Notes: generated from the sequence alone by a model not told the origin. A stretch of DNA of 64,000 bases from Saccharina japonica (GCA_008828725.1 MEHQ01002224.1:24570-88569), one strand, 5' to 3'; numbered from the stretch's first letter, positions 20,800-33,140 are shown. Numbers and translations: made by a program.

Positions 20800-22342
20800 T
20801 CATCCTTGCGGTCGTCCTTGTCGTCTTCCTCTTTCTCCTCCCCTCCCCCCCCGTCCCTCTTCTCTTCCGGCTCCTCTTCCTCCTCCTCTTCCTTCTCCCG
20901 CCCCCCCCCCGTCCCTCCCCTCTTCTGGCTCCTCTTCTGACTCCTCCTCATCTTCCCCCTCCTCCTCCTCCTCTTCCTCCTCCTCCTCCTCTGAGTCGTC
21001 TGACTCATCTGACCCCCCGTCGTGCTGTAAGACCTTACGGCGTGCTGCGGGGGCTATGGAACCCTTACTCTTCTGCTGGGAGACCGTTCGGCGTGCTACG
21101 GGGGCTCTGGCAGCCTTGCCCTTTGGCATCCTTTTCGCCACCGCCTCCTTCTCTGTCTTGCTTACGTTAAAGCTGCTTTCGAATCTCGCAGTGTTGGGGT
21201 CCGCTTTGTTCAGAGCCAACGAAGTGGAATGCTGCCCTTCTACGTGATGGGACATGCAGTATTTCCACACCCACTCTGCAGGGCTGCAAAACTTGCACTT
21301 CAGGGGTACGTTAGTGCATGGGGTCGATGACGTGAACTTTGACGCCGCTGATAGGCCTAAAGCAACGAGACTTCTTTGCGAGTCCAACTTGGGCGCGAGA
21401 CGACAGTTGGAATGTATCCGAGGTGCAGCTTTCCCGATCCTTGGTACTTCAATCCACGTCTTGCACATCCTCCCAACCTCGTCGCCGCAAAAGCCGCACG
21501 TGTTGCACTGCCGTAAGCTCTGTGGGAGGGACAGTATCATAACAAAAAACACAAGATAAAACATGGAATGTTCAGGTTTCCTTCAAGTACGTCCGGTAGT
21601 CCTCTGGGTGCAGTACGCAGTCAATTTTCCGCGGATACTTCAATACAAAATGCACTTGCTTACGAGCGTCTCACCTCATCCTCAAAGATGTGTCCGCCCA
21701 TGTGCTGCAGCAGTTGTTTCGGGCGCACTTTGAACCAGCAGAGGAGACACTCCACTTTCCCGTCGACAGAAGCTGCCCCAACTTCCTCCGACTCGAGGGA
21801 CCCGCTCGACGTGCAAGTGAGGGCACCATGCAGAGGAAGAGGATCGCCTTTGCCCCGTGGAGTTGGTCGCACATCAGGAATCGCCGTCCATCCTTGCACA
21901 CGTTCCACGGTTTCGCGAAGTAAATTATGCGTTGTGATCAACTCGTCCATGGTGAACAAGTACGTCTTCTTGTCCATGTCCAAGGTCGGGTCCAGTTCCA
22001 CGACAAGGGCAAGAGAGCAGCTGTACGTATGGGCTGTGTGCAGCTTTCATCTTCAACCGAACTGAGTCTTTCATCTTCTTACTGCTGCTTCGACAATGGC
22101 TGCGAGGCACACAATATGCTTCTATAGTCCTCATTTCTCTGCACTCACTCTCTGTGCTCATCCGAAGTCTCATGCTCAATGGCTCTGCCCTCGTCCATTC
22201 CTGAACCGTCGCGGAAGTTGTGCCCGCAGCAGCAAATGAACTCTGAGCCACCCGCTGGCTTTCCGCAGACGCGTTCTAGCCAAGCAACCTTATCGAAGGG
22301 AGCCTTGGATAGGGCTCCCTCCACCACGAAGACAGTGCTCAT
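20800..22342 (-). CDS. Zinc-finger protein with acidic tail, three exons predicted
   Basis: Predicted exons: 22342-22149, 22020-21675 and 21519-20800, about 419 residues. Introns are 128 and 155 bp, start GTGAGT and GTGAGA, end TACAG and CCACAG, and their phases (2 and 0) agree. The ATG is at 22342-22340. Exon 2 ends in a C2H2 finger, CLLCWFKVRPKQLLQHMGGH (C-x2-C-x11-H-x3-H). Exon 3 opens with CNTCGFCG, then further Cys residues, then PCTNVPLKCKFC and WVWKYCMSHHVEGQH, a second C2H2-like unit. It ends in a Glu/Asp tract and a Gly/Arg-rich tail. From memory the PCTNxPLxC...WKY pattern resembles an uncharacterised protein group common in basidiomycete fungi, possibly transposon-linked. Nucleic-acid binding is inference. 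A C10 homopolymer at 20901-20910 lies where the tail changes frame: the alternative frame to 20601 has a more natural Glu/Lys/Asp tail and ends GVRQKDLGSLR. Confidence 0.65.
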
Positions 22343-22476
22343 CGTGATCACTCTCTCCCTCTCTCTCTGTCTCTTCTACGGTCGGCGCCTGTCCGCTCTT
22401 AGGGGGCTGCGTGGACTGTAGTACCCCCCTAGGCTGTGCCCCCCTTGGTATTATATAGGATTTAGTATAGGGATGT

Positions 22477-22485
22477 TTTATATAG
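22477..22485 (-). promoter_or_regulatory. TATA box of the zinc-finger gene
   Basis: Minus-strand TATATAAAA lies 135 bases upstream of the predicted ATG. A second TATATAATA is at about 22450-22458. Either could set a transcription start about 70-110 bases before the ATG. Confidence 0.4.
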
Positions 22486-22605
22486 GAGATTGTGTGGCGT
22501 TATGAGGGGGGGGATGGGTCCGTCGTACCCCCCCTCCCCCCTTGAGAGGTCCAAAATAAAGTTTTGGGTGTGTGGTGACGAAAACTTTTTTTTTGTGCGC
22601 CCTTG

Positions 22606-23719
22606 GAGTGTTTGCGTTTTTTTTTTAACTTTTACTTCTCTAAACATTCTGCCGAAGGAAGGATTTGAGGTAAATTTTTGAAAAAAAAAGGCAAACAAAT
22701 ATTTTAGAGAAGTATGTTTTTGATCAAAAGTTACGGTAACTTTTGTCTCTTAGTTAGATTGGCGTACACCCACCGAGCATTCTACCGATGCAGAACGCCC
22801 CAAATTATGGGAGATGTCTCCCATACGCCACAACCTTGCTGCTTGCTCTACACAACACAACAACCAGTGGGAGCACAGAGGCTCGAGAGGTGTAGCTACA
22901 GTATGATACGGACAAGCGGTGCTGTATTTTTCTAACGGGGCGCCGGCGGACTGCTGGCGGCCCGCTACGGTACGCTCTCGCCGGCTTGGTGTCGTGGAGG
23001 ATGCGCTGTTCAGAAGAAATACTCGTTACTCGCACGAGTCGTACTCGTATGGAGACGTACTCGTACCGCCTTGCTCGTAGAGCGCGACAGGATTGACAGA
23101 TCGTCGCGTATCATTTCAATTTCACCACACTGCGGTAGCAGCAGTAGCAGCACTAGCAGCAGCGGCGGCGCGCCGCCACGGTCTATATATGTCGGGCGCC
23201 GGGCGGGCTTGGAGCGGAGCGTGCCGGCACGGTGTCGCGCGTAGGTCGTGGGCAGCAGCAGGAACAGCACACGACGACAAGAATAGTCGGGCGCAAAATC
23301 GGAAAAAGCAAAAACGGAAGCTGTTGGTTCTGCTGATCTGCTGCTGTTGCTGCTGCAGCTGCTGCTGCTGCTGCCGCTGCTGCCGCTGCTGCTGGGGTAG
23401 CCGCCCCGTAGCTGCAGCCACCGGTGCTGCTGCTTGCGGTCGTGGGATAGCAGCTACGGCACTGCGGTCATACCCCTGCCGCCGCCACCGTTGCTGGGCT
23501 GCCGTTCCTCTCGTATACGCTACTTTTTGTTTTCCTGTTTTGTTGTTTGTTTGGTTTGCAGTATTGCCTCACCCCACTTCCCTTATCATCTTCGGAGGCG
23601 TCGCCTGCAGGATTGTGTTTACTTTTATCGCAAACACACCGAAACCAGGAGGGGAAGGGAATTGACTTTTTTGAGCGGAAGGAAAGTATATATATTTTTT
23701 ACTTCTATCGCAAACACTC
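22606..23719 (+). mobile_element. TIR element A, copy 1
   Basis: Starts GAGTGTTTGCG and ends CGCAAACACTC, an 11-bp inverted repeat. A subterminal inverted pair follows (ACTTCTCTAAA / TTTAGAGAAGT) and then a conserved GC-rich core (GGCGGCGCGCCGCCACGG, TCTATATATGTCGGGCG). A CTG tract (about 23339-23395) varies between copies. No transposase is seen, so it is non-autonomous. Related copies: 23960-25074 and 34130-35221. Confidence 0.75.
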
Positions 23720-23955
23720 TATTTATTTCCCCATATCATTTATTATCTTCGCCTTTCCTTTCTCTATCCTTCCTAACACTGAGGGGTATCTAGCATGCTA
23801 GTAAATAGGACCAAGTATTTTGAATAAAAATATGTAAATGTAAAGCTTTGTGTGTAATTTAGGTCCTGTTTACTATGGTTGTAGTTGTAACTCAGACCTA
23901 CAGTCACAGAGTAGGCTCTTCTTCCCCCTCCTCACTACGGTTCGTGCCTTTCATT
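23720..23955 (+). repeat. Dispersed repeat X, copy 2, left part
   Basis: CATTTATTATCTTCGCC to GTGCCTTTCATTTTT. It is continued at 25075 after the second copy of element A. Only parts of this stretch align with copy 1. Confidence 0.6.
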
Positions 23956-23959
23956 TTTG

Positions 23960-24705
23960 GAGTGTTTGCGTTTTTTTTTTTCAACTTTTACTTCTCTAAA
24001 AATTCTGCCGAAGGGAGGATTTGAGGTAAATTTTTGAATAAACGGCAAAAATTTGCTTTAGAGAAGTATGTTTTTGATCAAAAGTTATGGTACCTTTTGT
24101 CTTTTAGTTTGATTGTCCTACACGCACCGAGCATTCTACCGACAACGCAGAACGCCCCAAATTATGGCAGATGTCTCCCATACGCCCCAACCTTGCTGCT
24201 TGCTCTACACAACACAACAACCGGTGGGAGCACAGAGGCTCGAGAGGTGTGCTACAGTATGATACGGACAAGCGGTGCTGTATTTTGCTAACGGGGCCCC
24301 GGCGGACTGCTGGTGGCCCGCTACGGTACGCTCTCGCCGGCTTGGTGTCGGGGAGGATGCGCTGTTCAGAAGAACTACTCGCACGAGTACGAGTTACTCG
24401 TACGAGTCGTACTCGTATGGAGACGTACTCGTACCGCCTTGCTTTTAGAGCGCAACAGGATGACAGATCGTCGCGTATCATTTCAATTTCACCACACTGC
24501 GGTAGCAGCAGTAGCAGCACTAGCAGCAGCGGCGGCGCGCCGCCACGGTCTATATATGTCGGGCGCCGGGCGGGCTTGGAGCGGAGCGTGCCGGCGCGGT
24601 GATGCGCGTAGGTCGTGGGCAGCAGCAGGAGCAGCACACGTCGACAAGAATAGTCGGACGCAAAATAAAAAATAAAGCAAAAACGGAAGCTGTTGCTTCT
24701 GCTGA

Positions 24706-24747
<42 letters not shown>

Positions 24748-25074
24748 GGTGTTGCTGGGGCTGCCGCCACGTAGCTGCAGCCACCGGTGCTGCTGCTTGC
24801 TGTCGTGGGATAGCAACTGCGGCACTGCAGTCATACCCCTGCCGCCGCCACCGTTGCTGGGCTGCCGTTTTTCTCGTACGCTACGTTTTGTTTTCGTTGT
24901 TTGTTTGGTTTGCCGCATTGCCTCACCCCACTTCCCTTATCATTTTCAGAGGCGTCGCCTGCAGAATTTTGTTTACTTCTATCGCAAACACACCGAAACC
25001 AAGAGGGGAAGGGAATGTATTGTTTTGAGCGGAAGGAAAGTTTTTGTTTGTTTTTACTTCTATCGCAAACACTC
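23960..25074 (+). mobile_element. TIR element A, copy 2, inserted in repeat X
   Basis: Same ends and core as copy 1, with a longer CTG run (24707-24745). Left flank CATTTTT and right flank TTTTATCGCG. Other X copies read CATTTTTACCGCG or CATTTTTATCGCG without interruption. This gives an empty-site comparison and a probable duplication of about four T. Confidence 0.8.
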
Positions 25075-25150
25075 TTTTATCGCGAGAATACTTCAGCCCT
25101 TTCTTCTCTCGTCGACTCGCATCGAGTAGTATGCGTTTACGAAGCTGCAA
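25075..25150 (+). repeat. Dispersed repeat X, copy 2, right part
   Basis: TTATCGCGAGAATACTTC to GTCGACTCGCATCGAGT, continuing the X copy split by element A. Confidence 0.65.
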
Positions 25151-26479
25151 ATGCAATATAAGTAGTAGTCTCTCTATAGGGCCGGTATGCGCCAGCCAAC
25201 AAAACCGGGATAATATACCTCGTATAACCGGCACTACTCCGCCCACTATACGCTGTATCATGCTGATGAATCCCATCTGTGCCAAGGGAATTCACAGGCA
25301 CTATACTGTAGGAATCCGGTACTACTCAACGAAACTATAAAGGGATCGCTATACTGTAATGTGATGTCGAGGCTCGGCGACAGACGAGGCGGCACCGTGT
25401 TGGCTGCCAGACTACCATAAAGAGCGTTGAGTTCGTACGGGCATGCGATCGCTTTTTAGCACTCGTTTTTTTCCTCAGAACGAGAAAGTTGCCGATATTG
25501 GAAAAGATGTTTCGGTAGAGACTTGCCCGGGAGACCCTTCCGAAAAATTAGCGTTCGACTTGCTTCAGTACCCTTCCTTGTGCCGTGGTGGAGAAAACGA
25601 GAGCTGAAACACGATTGCACCGCTGTCCGAGCTCAATCTTATTTACGGGTAGCCTACAGCAGTCTATAGCGGTATACGCCGAGGCGTGCTCTTCTTGCGG
25701 TGCGTATACACGTATTATACACTACTGTACTGCTGTTGCTGTATCATACATACGTACTTTTTCCCACTGCCAAGAACCAACAGCCACCCATTGCTTGTTG
25801 CAACTACGGCAGCACTGTGTTCTAGCTTCACCTTTTGTATACAGCAAAGCGCGCATGCAGCCTGCAGCAAGTGCAGTAGTTATTGTTACAGACAGACAGG
25901 TATACACCCCCCCGCCTCCTGCCTGTCAATCCGGAGATCAGAGATGTACCAAACGGAAACAAACAGAACACCGATTCGATGCTATTGGTATCGCTACGTA
26001 CGGTGCAGTAGTAGTAAAAAGTATGTCAACACTCAGGAATCGACAGCGCTATCGCTGTGAAGAAGAGTATCTGAGGGCAGATGACCCGTGTTGCAAGCCC
26101 GCGAAACATTATCCGAAATTGTTTGGCGGTGCTTTCGTCCGAGTAAAGCTGTCAAATAATACTCTTCTACTGGCGAGGGAATCCGGGGATTTGGATATCA
26201 TACACCTAACTACCACCCAACCCCCCCGCCCGCGGAGGGATGGAAAACATTTGTTTTGTTCACCGTTTTTTTTTGTGTGTGGACAGGTGTGGTCGGTGTG
26301 GTGTGTGTGTGGCATTACCGGAGAGGCAACTTATTTTACCCTCTCATCAAGTCAAATACATGAACACATCAAACCGCTCGTATAAATACGACATATTTTA
26401 CATACCTGACATTGTACTGCTTTGCTGCTTGGCTATACACTGCATATGGTCAGTGTGATAAAATACTTGACACGTGCTC
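25151..26479. other. Unassigned spacer
   Basis: No gene recognised. A 266-codon plus frame (25585-26385) has no recognisable domain and erratic composition. A C-rich module ACCCAACCCCCCCGCCCG...GGAGGG lies at 26214-26240, as at 20313 and 51640. Confidence 0.4.
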
Positions 26480-27225
26480 GTAGTTCAGCGTACTCTTACC
26501 GTTTTATGGCTTCGCCAGGCATTCCATGATGTTACATGTGAGTGTCGAAGACTGTTCGAGATGTTTCCAACAGTGCCGCACAGGACATGTATGCACATAA
26601 AAGTAGCCAGGAGGGGCGTGTCAATAACACCAGGCGCGGTCAGCGGTTGGTTTCCCTGATGGAATATCGTTCCAAGCGCTACTTGGGGTCTATCGATCTA
26701 TCTTGTATGGAAGAAACCTCCAGTTTGGTCCACCCAAGCTCGACGACCTACCACAACGCCGAATAAAGAAAAAAACATACTCGTCATTCCATGCCGTAAT
26801 GCCCCCCCCCTCGCCCTCCCCCATGACCTTCGTTAGCCAGTGCTTGTCTAGCCAAGCTTGCCGATCTCATGCCTCTTCCGGGCTTTTCTGGTCCACCTTC
26901 GATCGAGCTCATACTCGTAGTTCCTTTGTCGTAGCGCTCACTACAGTACTGCTGCATGCAGTCGCCGTCAGTTCGCAGCTGTGGCTTATTGATCGCCGCC
27001 CAGTAGTGTTACAGTCTATGGGAAGCTCGGGGGAGGGGATGGGGTCTGTAGTTCTCTACCGTCCCCAATATTCAGTTTTAAATAGTGATTGTCCAGGCGT
27101 AGACGGAGGGGACGGTGTCAGCTACCCCCCCCCGTCGGGACGGTCGAAGTTGAACCATTCGACGTGAGATGTCGAAGAACACTTTTTCGACCGCCCTCGG
27201 TACTGGCGGCATTAAATAAAGACTG
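26480..27225 (+). repeat. Dispersed repeat U, copy 2 (uninterrupted)
   Basis: Matches 12056-12116 plus 13118-13770. It serves as the empty site for the 1-kb insertion at 12117-13117. Confidence 0.7.
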
Positions 27226-28015
27226 GTGCTATTCGATAGTGGTGAGCGCATACTTTGTCTGCAGTACCGCAGTACAGGAAAAAAAAGTACAGCAGTACAG
27301 CAGTGGTTCGACAAACAGAGACCGAGGTGGATTGGTCAGCAATTGCCCTTTTATTCCAGCCTACTGCAGATACGTAGACTACTGCACAGAAGAGCATTGC
27401 ACTACTTGTTCCAGTTATTCGTTGTGTGTATCGTGCAATATCTACACCGGCAGGAAATATGCTTGCAGGTGCGCCTTTAGCTTTTTTTCGTGGTTCGATC
27501 TTGTGCGACCCTCTCGCATGGTGAGGTTTCCATAGATTTCGCGAAAACCACGAACATAATCGTATGCACAGCGCCAGTAGCAGTAATACTGCTGTAGAAT
27601 GTTTGTCCCACAAGCAGGGGTGGGCGGGGCTGGGTTGGCGACAACGAATACACAAGAAAACGACACTATCCTCCGAGCCGGGCTATGATAGGAGTAGTTT
27701 TGGGCTGAAATGTTTTCGAAACTACCCTATTAAAGGCTCCTTAACACAAAATCGCGTGAATGCCATTTTTCTTTTTCAATGTTGTTTTTTGTTTGCCTAG
27801 GTCAGGCACAGGGTATTGCTCATCGAGTACAAGAAGTGACTTACTATTAGTAGAGAGCTCCTGGAGGGAAAAACATCAGAAAATAAGTGGTGCACCTACC
27901 TTTGCATGTGTCCTGCTTTGAAAAAAGACAATATGAAATAAAACAAACCAGGAAGTGGCCTGGCGGGATTTCTGGACATATTTCGAAAAGAGAAAGCTTG
28001 TTTTTATTAGGGGAT
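27226..28015. other. Unassigned spacer
   Basis: Nothing recognised. Several TACAGCAGTA words occur around 27270-27300. Confidence 0.4.
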
Positions 28016-29500
28016 TGGTCATTTGGGGGGTATACCCCCTGGTTTTACGGCCATTTGGGGGTAGGGTCAAAATGCGCCCGCGGAACGCGCTCCCGCGGGC
28101 CCAAACAGGCCTCAAACGCTATTCCGAAGCCCTGGCGAGATGCCCGAAGCCCATGTTAAGCACGCACACAACTTTTTTTTTTTTTTTCAGGCACGTCCTT
28201 GGGCCTAACGGGACGGCGGCGCACGAGGGAGCAAACGAAGTCCCCCCTTTGACCACCTCTTGGGGGGGGATAACCCCACGTACCTACTAAACTTATCTAC
28301 TCCCCCCGATTGACCAATTTTTTCACCCCGTTTGACCGAAACCATACCCCCTTTTGACCATCTGCGACAGCCCCAAAAACGACTACAGCAGTACGTATCC
28401 ACGTCACCGCCCAACAGCCCGAATAGATGACGGGACGGAACATCCAGAACTTGCGAGTAGTCGGGATCGTTTGCCTCCCAAGAAATAAATTTCGGCACAA
28501 CTATACAAATCAAATCTTTATAGACGATATGAAGATATCGGCTCGTCTGAGAAAACATGACGGTGATGGGGGAATCAGAACACATACGAGTACGTTTATA
28601 CTCGGCGTATGGGTCGTGAGTTGCTGGGTGCTTGGTGCTTGGTGCTTCGTTCCTGGGTGCTGTGGGTCATGGATGCGCGGTGTTGGGTTGCTGGACGGGA
28701 GGGGTCTTTGGGACACGAGCAACATAAGGGGTCTTTAGGACACGAGCAACATCAGGCGCAACGACGGTCGTTAGTCTTCTTGAGAAGTGCTTTCCTCCTG
28801 TCCCCAACGTGTCCATCCCCGACGGCAGGCTGGTGTGTTCGAGTACAGATCGCCAGGATCACACCCAGCAACCAAGCAACAAGCACCAGGCACCCAGCAA
28901 CCCACGACCCATACGCCGAGTATATACGTATGTGTTCTGATTCCCCCATCACCGTCATGTTTTCTCAGAAGAGCTGATATCTTCATATCGTCTATAAAGA
29001 TTTGATTTGTATAGCTGTGCCGATATTTATTTCTTGGGAGGCAAACGATCCCGACTACTCGCAAGTTCTGGATGTTCCGTCCCGTGGTCTGGTCGGGCTG
29101 TTGGGCGGTGACGACGCGGATACGTACTGCTGTAGTCGTTTTTGAAGCTGTCACAGATGGTCAAAAGGGGGTATGGTTTCGGTCAAACGGGGTGAAAAAA
29201 GTGGTCAATCGGGGGGAGTAGATACATTTAGTAGGTACGTGGGGTTATCCCCCCCCAAGAGGTGGTCAAAGGGGGGACTTTGTTTGCTCCCTCGTGCGCC
29301 GCCGTCCCGTTAGGCCCAAAGACGTGCCTGAAAAAAAACAGAAGTTGTGTGCGTGCTGGGCATGGGCTTCGGGCATCTCGCCAGGGCTTCGGAATGGCGT
29401 TTGAGGCCTGTTTGGGCCCGCGGGAGCGCGTTCCGCGGGCGCATTTTGACCTTACCCCCAAATGGCCGTAAAACCAGGGGGTATACCCCCAAATGACCAT
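28016..29500. mobile_element. Long inverted repeat (foldback), about 1.5 kb
   Basis: Left arm 28016 to about 28670 and right arm about 28860 to 29500 are nearly identical in inverted orientation. Both carry TCATTTGGGGG at the outer end, CGCGGAACGCGCTCCCGCG, and CGTTTGCCTCCCAAGAAATAAA. The centre of about 190 bases holds a short tandem (GGTCTTTnGGACACGAGCAACAT twice). The outer edge reads ATT-GGTCATTT...AAATGACC-ATT, so a 3-bp duplication ATT is possible. There is no coding content; open frames in the arms mirror each other. A transcript through it would form a long double-stranded RNA. Confidence 0.85.
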
Positions 29501-30397
29501 TTACCTCTTTATTAATACCTGGTAGTGGTTTTCAACTGGATTTTACGTATAGAGGTGAAGTCTATCCTAAACCCTAGCGATGAAGACATCCCAATTTTAA
29601 AAGCTGACCAGAACATGCGCAGTTGAGGCTACGCGTACCGCAAGCGAATTTTAGTTCTAGTGAATGATACATGCTTTAAGTCACTTGCCCTACGTGCCTT
29701 TTTGGGCCTTAAGCGCCTCACTTGGAAAATACACTTCCCTCAAAGATTATGTTAGGTTTGTCTTTGGCTAATTCATATATATATATATATATATATATCT
29801 TATGCGGTCCGATGCGTGGAACGAAAAAAACGGTTCCCGAATGGAGGACACAATCGGGCTTTATTTTACAGGTGAAAAATAGCCTTTTCGATCCGAACTT
29901 TTTCGATCGAGCAAAATCCGGTCCACGCATCCCGTCGGAAAACGAGATTCGTCGATTGGATGTCTCGATCGAATTTGTTTTGAAGCCCACCGCATGTCTC
30001 TCCCCACCCCTCCGAACAAACGGTGACACCACACAGCATCAGCCTAAACATCCCTTCGATTCTGGGTTGCCTGCTCCACTGCTACAGTTGCTCTTTGCGG
30101 CTGCTGCTGCTGCTGCTGCTGCTGTTCGCACCACAGCACCTCCTAGACCCCACGAGCAGGGCACGAAGCAACGCTCAACTCCCGGATCAACCGCCCCAAG
30201 GAAGAGCCCAAACAAACTACAAACTCGATCCGATTCACAATAGGGAAAACATCCAGACACACGTCGTCGAATTTAGAGTGGATCGGAAACCGAGCTTTTC
30301 GATCAGCTCAATCCGACTGCATAATAACTAGCCTTTCCTTTTCTCGTCCTAGCTTACGTATGATATATATAGAGAAATAGGAAAAATAATAGGTACA
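29501..30397. other. Unassigned spacer with TA and CTG microsatellites
   Basis: 29774-29797 is (TA)n. 30099-30123 is a CTG tract. The 173-codon plus frame across both is low-complexity and not convincing. Confidence 0.5.
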
Positions 30398-30790
30398 GTA
30401 CAAGGGCTCCGCATGGTGCCGGCGAACCCATGCTTCGGGTAGAGCAGGGAAGGAGTTGGAATCGTTCCATCCGACATAAACGAAAACAAACAATGAAAGG
30501 AATGCCAAGAGTTTCATCTTAATTCATAAATTATCAGGAGATAAAGGTTCACAACAAAGAAGGCAAGCATACGAGTAGTTGCAACACACGTCGCTGGCGT
30601 TGAATGCGTTGTCATTAATTGGAAGTCAGAGCATGAAAAACACAAAAAAAATAAGGAAAAAGTACAGCAACAGAGTGCAACAGTGCAAAGAACACGACAA
30701 CACAAGAGGAATTGGCGCTAAAATGACCATTGAACGCGATGAATGATATTTTGAAAGTATACTTGGTACAAAGCTTCCGTGCTCGGGCTG
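30398..30790 (+). repeat. Dispersed repeat S, copy 1, with terminal hairpin motif
   Basis: Begins CAAGGGCTCCGCATGGTGCC plus a hairpin (GCATGG / CCATGC), then GGAATGCCAAGAGTTTCATC and AGGAATTGGCGCTAAAATG. Matches 54566-54850 with an extra stretch of about 100 bases near 30570-30700. Confidence 0.65.
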
Positions 30791-32296
30791 CAGATGCTAC
30801 AAATAGCCTCGCAATATACAGCAGCCCAACTGTACGCACAGCAGTAGTAGTATGCTATTATGAATAATACAGGTGTGCGCACACATTGTTCCCTTGCTCC
30901 TTTTCGAGCGTGGGGTGCTGCCTTGCCCAAATAAAGCACGTGTGGGGGCGATTCAGCGTTTGAGACAAGCCCTCGCTGAGAAAGGGTTCTAACAAATTAT
31001 TTAAGACGCATCTTAGCCGCAAGGGCTTACAGTAGTACGCCTCCCCCAGTATCATGCGGCAAATCAGTATGCGTTTACGAAATACAGGTCGTACCGTAGT
31101 TCAGTATACTCGTACTCGTACGATCTTCGTGTTGCGTTTGGCCTTCAGCGTGCTGTACCCCAATAAGGATATCGGCGCACGTAAAAACAAACGGCGGCCC
31201 AGCTCGCCGTTTTATAACAGACTAAGAAACACGCCAGCTGTGAATTTTTAAATGTCCTCGCGATCGACAACGTACCGCAGTTATGTTGGGGTATCGTGTC
31301 GTCTGGACGATAGTATGGTCCGTCCGGGACAATACTTCCAATTACGTTTTTGGTCATAACGTGTGAAAAAAAAGCATTGGAAATGCAGCACAGCGATGAT
31401 CGTGACCGCGGCGTCGAGATACGTCGATAGCCGTGGAGTTTTTTTTTTGGGGAAAAATGCAACATTTTCGGCCGAAAATACCCCCAAAATATTTTGAAAC
31501 GTCATTTTTTTTTTTTTTTCCTCCGGTATCGTTTCGTTTTTTTTTTCGGGTACCGCCCCATGCTCTCTCCGATCGATGTGGGTAATTCGGCACAGCAGTG
31601 AGTAAAGCCTTGAAGTCGTCTGAGTGTGTGGTGCATGGAGCTGTGTGGTAGATGATAACCAGTTATTATGCGGCAAAACAAAATGCGGTGTATCTCCAGA
31701 AATATCTATTCGTGTAAAACAAACATAATCTTTCCCTGACCGCGTCGACGAGACGAGTCGTTTGCCGTCATCTATTTCAAAATCGTACCGTGGGGTACAC
31801 TATACCAAAGCGAAGAATATAAGCTCAACATCCGGTTTTTCGCCTATAGCTCCGTCAATTTTTCAACAATTTAAAAATAATATAGCTTTCCCTGACCGGA
31901 CGTACAAGGGCGGTCCGAATCTGTCGTCTTTTTATCTTGTGAAAACTGTGAAACCCATACCAAAGCGAACAGATAATACGTGTTTTTTCGGTATAAATCG
32001 GCAAATAAATATTTAAAAAAAATAATAATCGGTAGGAAGGATGGTCTTGAATACGGCTATTTGAAGGTGTAATCAGATTTCAGAACAACACCGTTCACCC
32101 TGAGGAAAGTGCACCTGAGTGATGGGGGAAAAAATTGGAAGATTCGGGGTAAACGGACTATATGTGTTCCAACGTGTCAAACAGCACAACAAAAACACGC
32201 TTTATATATATAGCTACTGTAGAGTGTACAACTGGTGCGATATACTTTAGTTTGTCTTTAAGTTACTTTTGTCAAATACGACCTGGTAAATATTCA
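30791..32296. other. Unassigned spacer
   Basis: No gene seen. 31440-31550 has several T homopolymers. Confidence 0.4.
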
Positions 32297-33140
32297 TGGG
32301 CATTAGCCAAACATAGGCACACCTACGTGCTTTGAGCCATTTATAGGTACACTGCGTAATATTCACCGGAAACGGCTTCCGGGCCCGCCGGATACTGGGC
32401 CTGCGCTCCATTGTACCTAGAAATGGCTCAAAGTGCGCAGGTACGCCTATTATCGTCTACCTAATGTGGATACCACCTATTTTTGGCTTCAACTGTACCT
32501 ATAAATGGCTCAAACGATCACTTTTTGGCAAATGAAATATAGACAGACGGTCACATCAGATGCCGGGACTGTCAACCAGACGACCGTACCAGTACAAGCA
32601 CTGACACTGCGGAGTTACCACGCATTACCTACAAGCGAGAAATCGTATCGCGATCAACGCATACGTATTCAGTACGACACCCCTCCTACGCACACACATA
32701 CGATGCGGAGAAACAACAATGACGAGTGTTTCCATGCCGTTATGCTGAAAGTACAATATACATACTGTAGTGCAGTATATAGTAGGAGAACATTTGGTAT
32801 ATACTCGTACGTGTACACAGTAATACCATACGGTTATGAGGGGGGCAAAGTTACACAGCCGTTGACGCGGTCCGGAACAACATTCCATACGTAGCAAACG
32901 TGGGTGAATGTGTGGCCGTCTGTCTATATTTCAGTTGCTAACAAGTGATCGTTTGAGCAATTTATAGGTACAGCTGAAGCCAAAAATAAGTGATACGCAC
33001 TTTGAGCCATTTGTAGGACCAATTGAGCGCAGGCCCAATATCAGGCGGGCCCGGAAGCCGTTTCCGGTGTACATTACGCAGTGTACCTATACATGGTTCA
33101 AAGTGCGTAGGTATACCTATTTTTGGCTAAGGCCCAATAT
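32297..33140. mobile_element. Element with long, internally folded inverted repeats
   Basis: Arms 32297-32560 and about 32912-33140 are inverted copies. Each arm is itself a hairpin: GCTTTGAGCCATTTATAGG pairs with CCTAgAAATGGCTCAAAG around a GGAAACGGCTTCCGGGCCCG core. The centre (32560-32911) is unique. The outer ends are GGGC(A)TTAGCC and GGCTAAGGCCC. No transposase is present. Confidence 0.75.

Noticed and set aside
20637-21170. 177-codon proline-rich plus frame
   Set aside because: Antisense of the acidic and glycine-rich tail of the zinc-finger gene.
25585-26385. 266-codon plus frame
   Set aside because: No domain, erratic composition, overlaps scattered short repeats.
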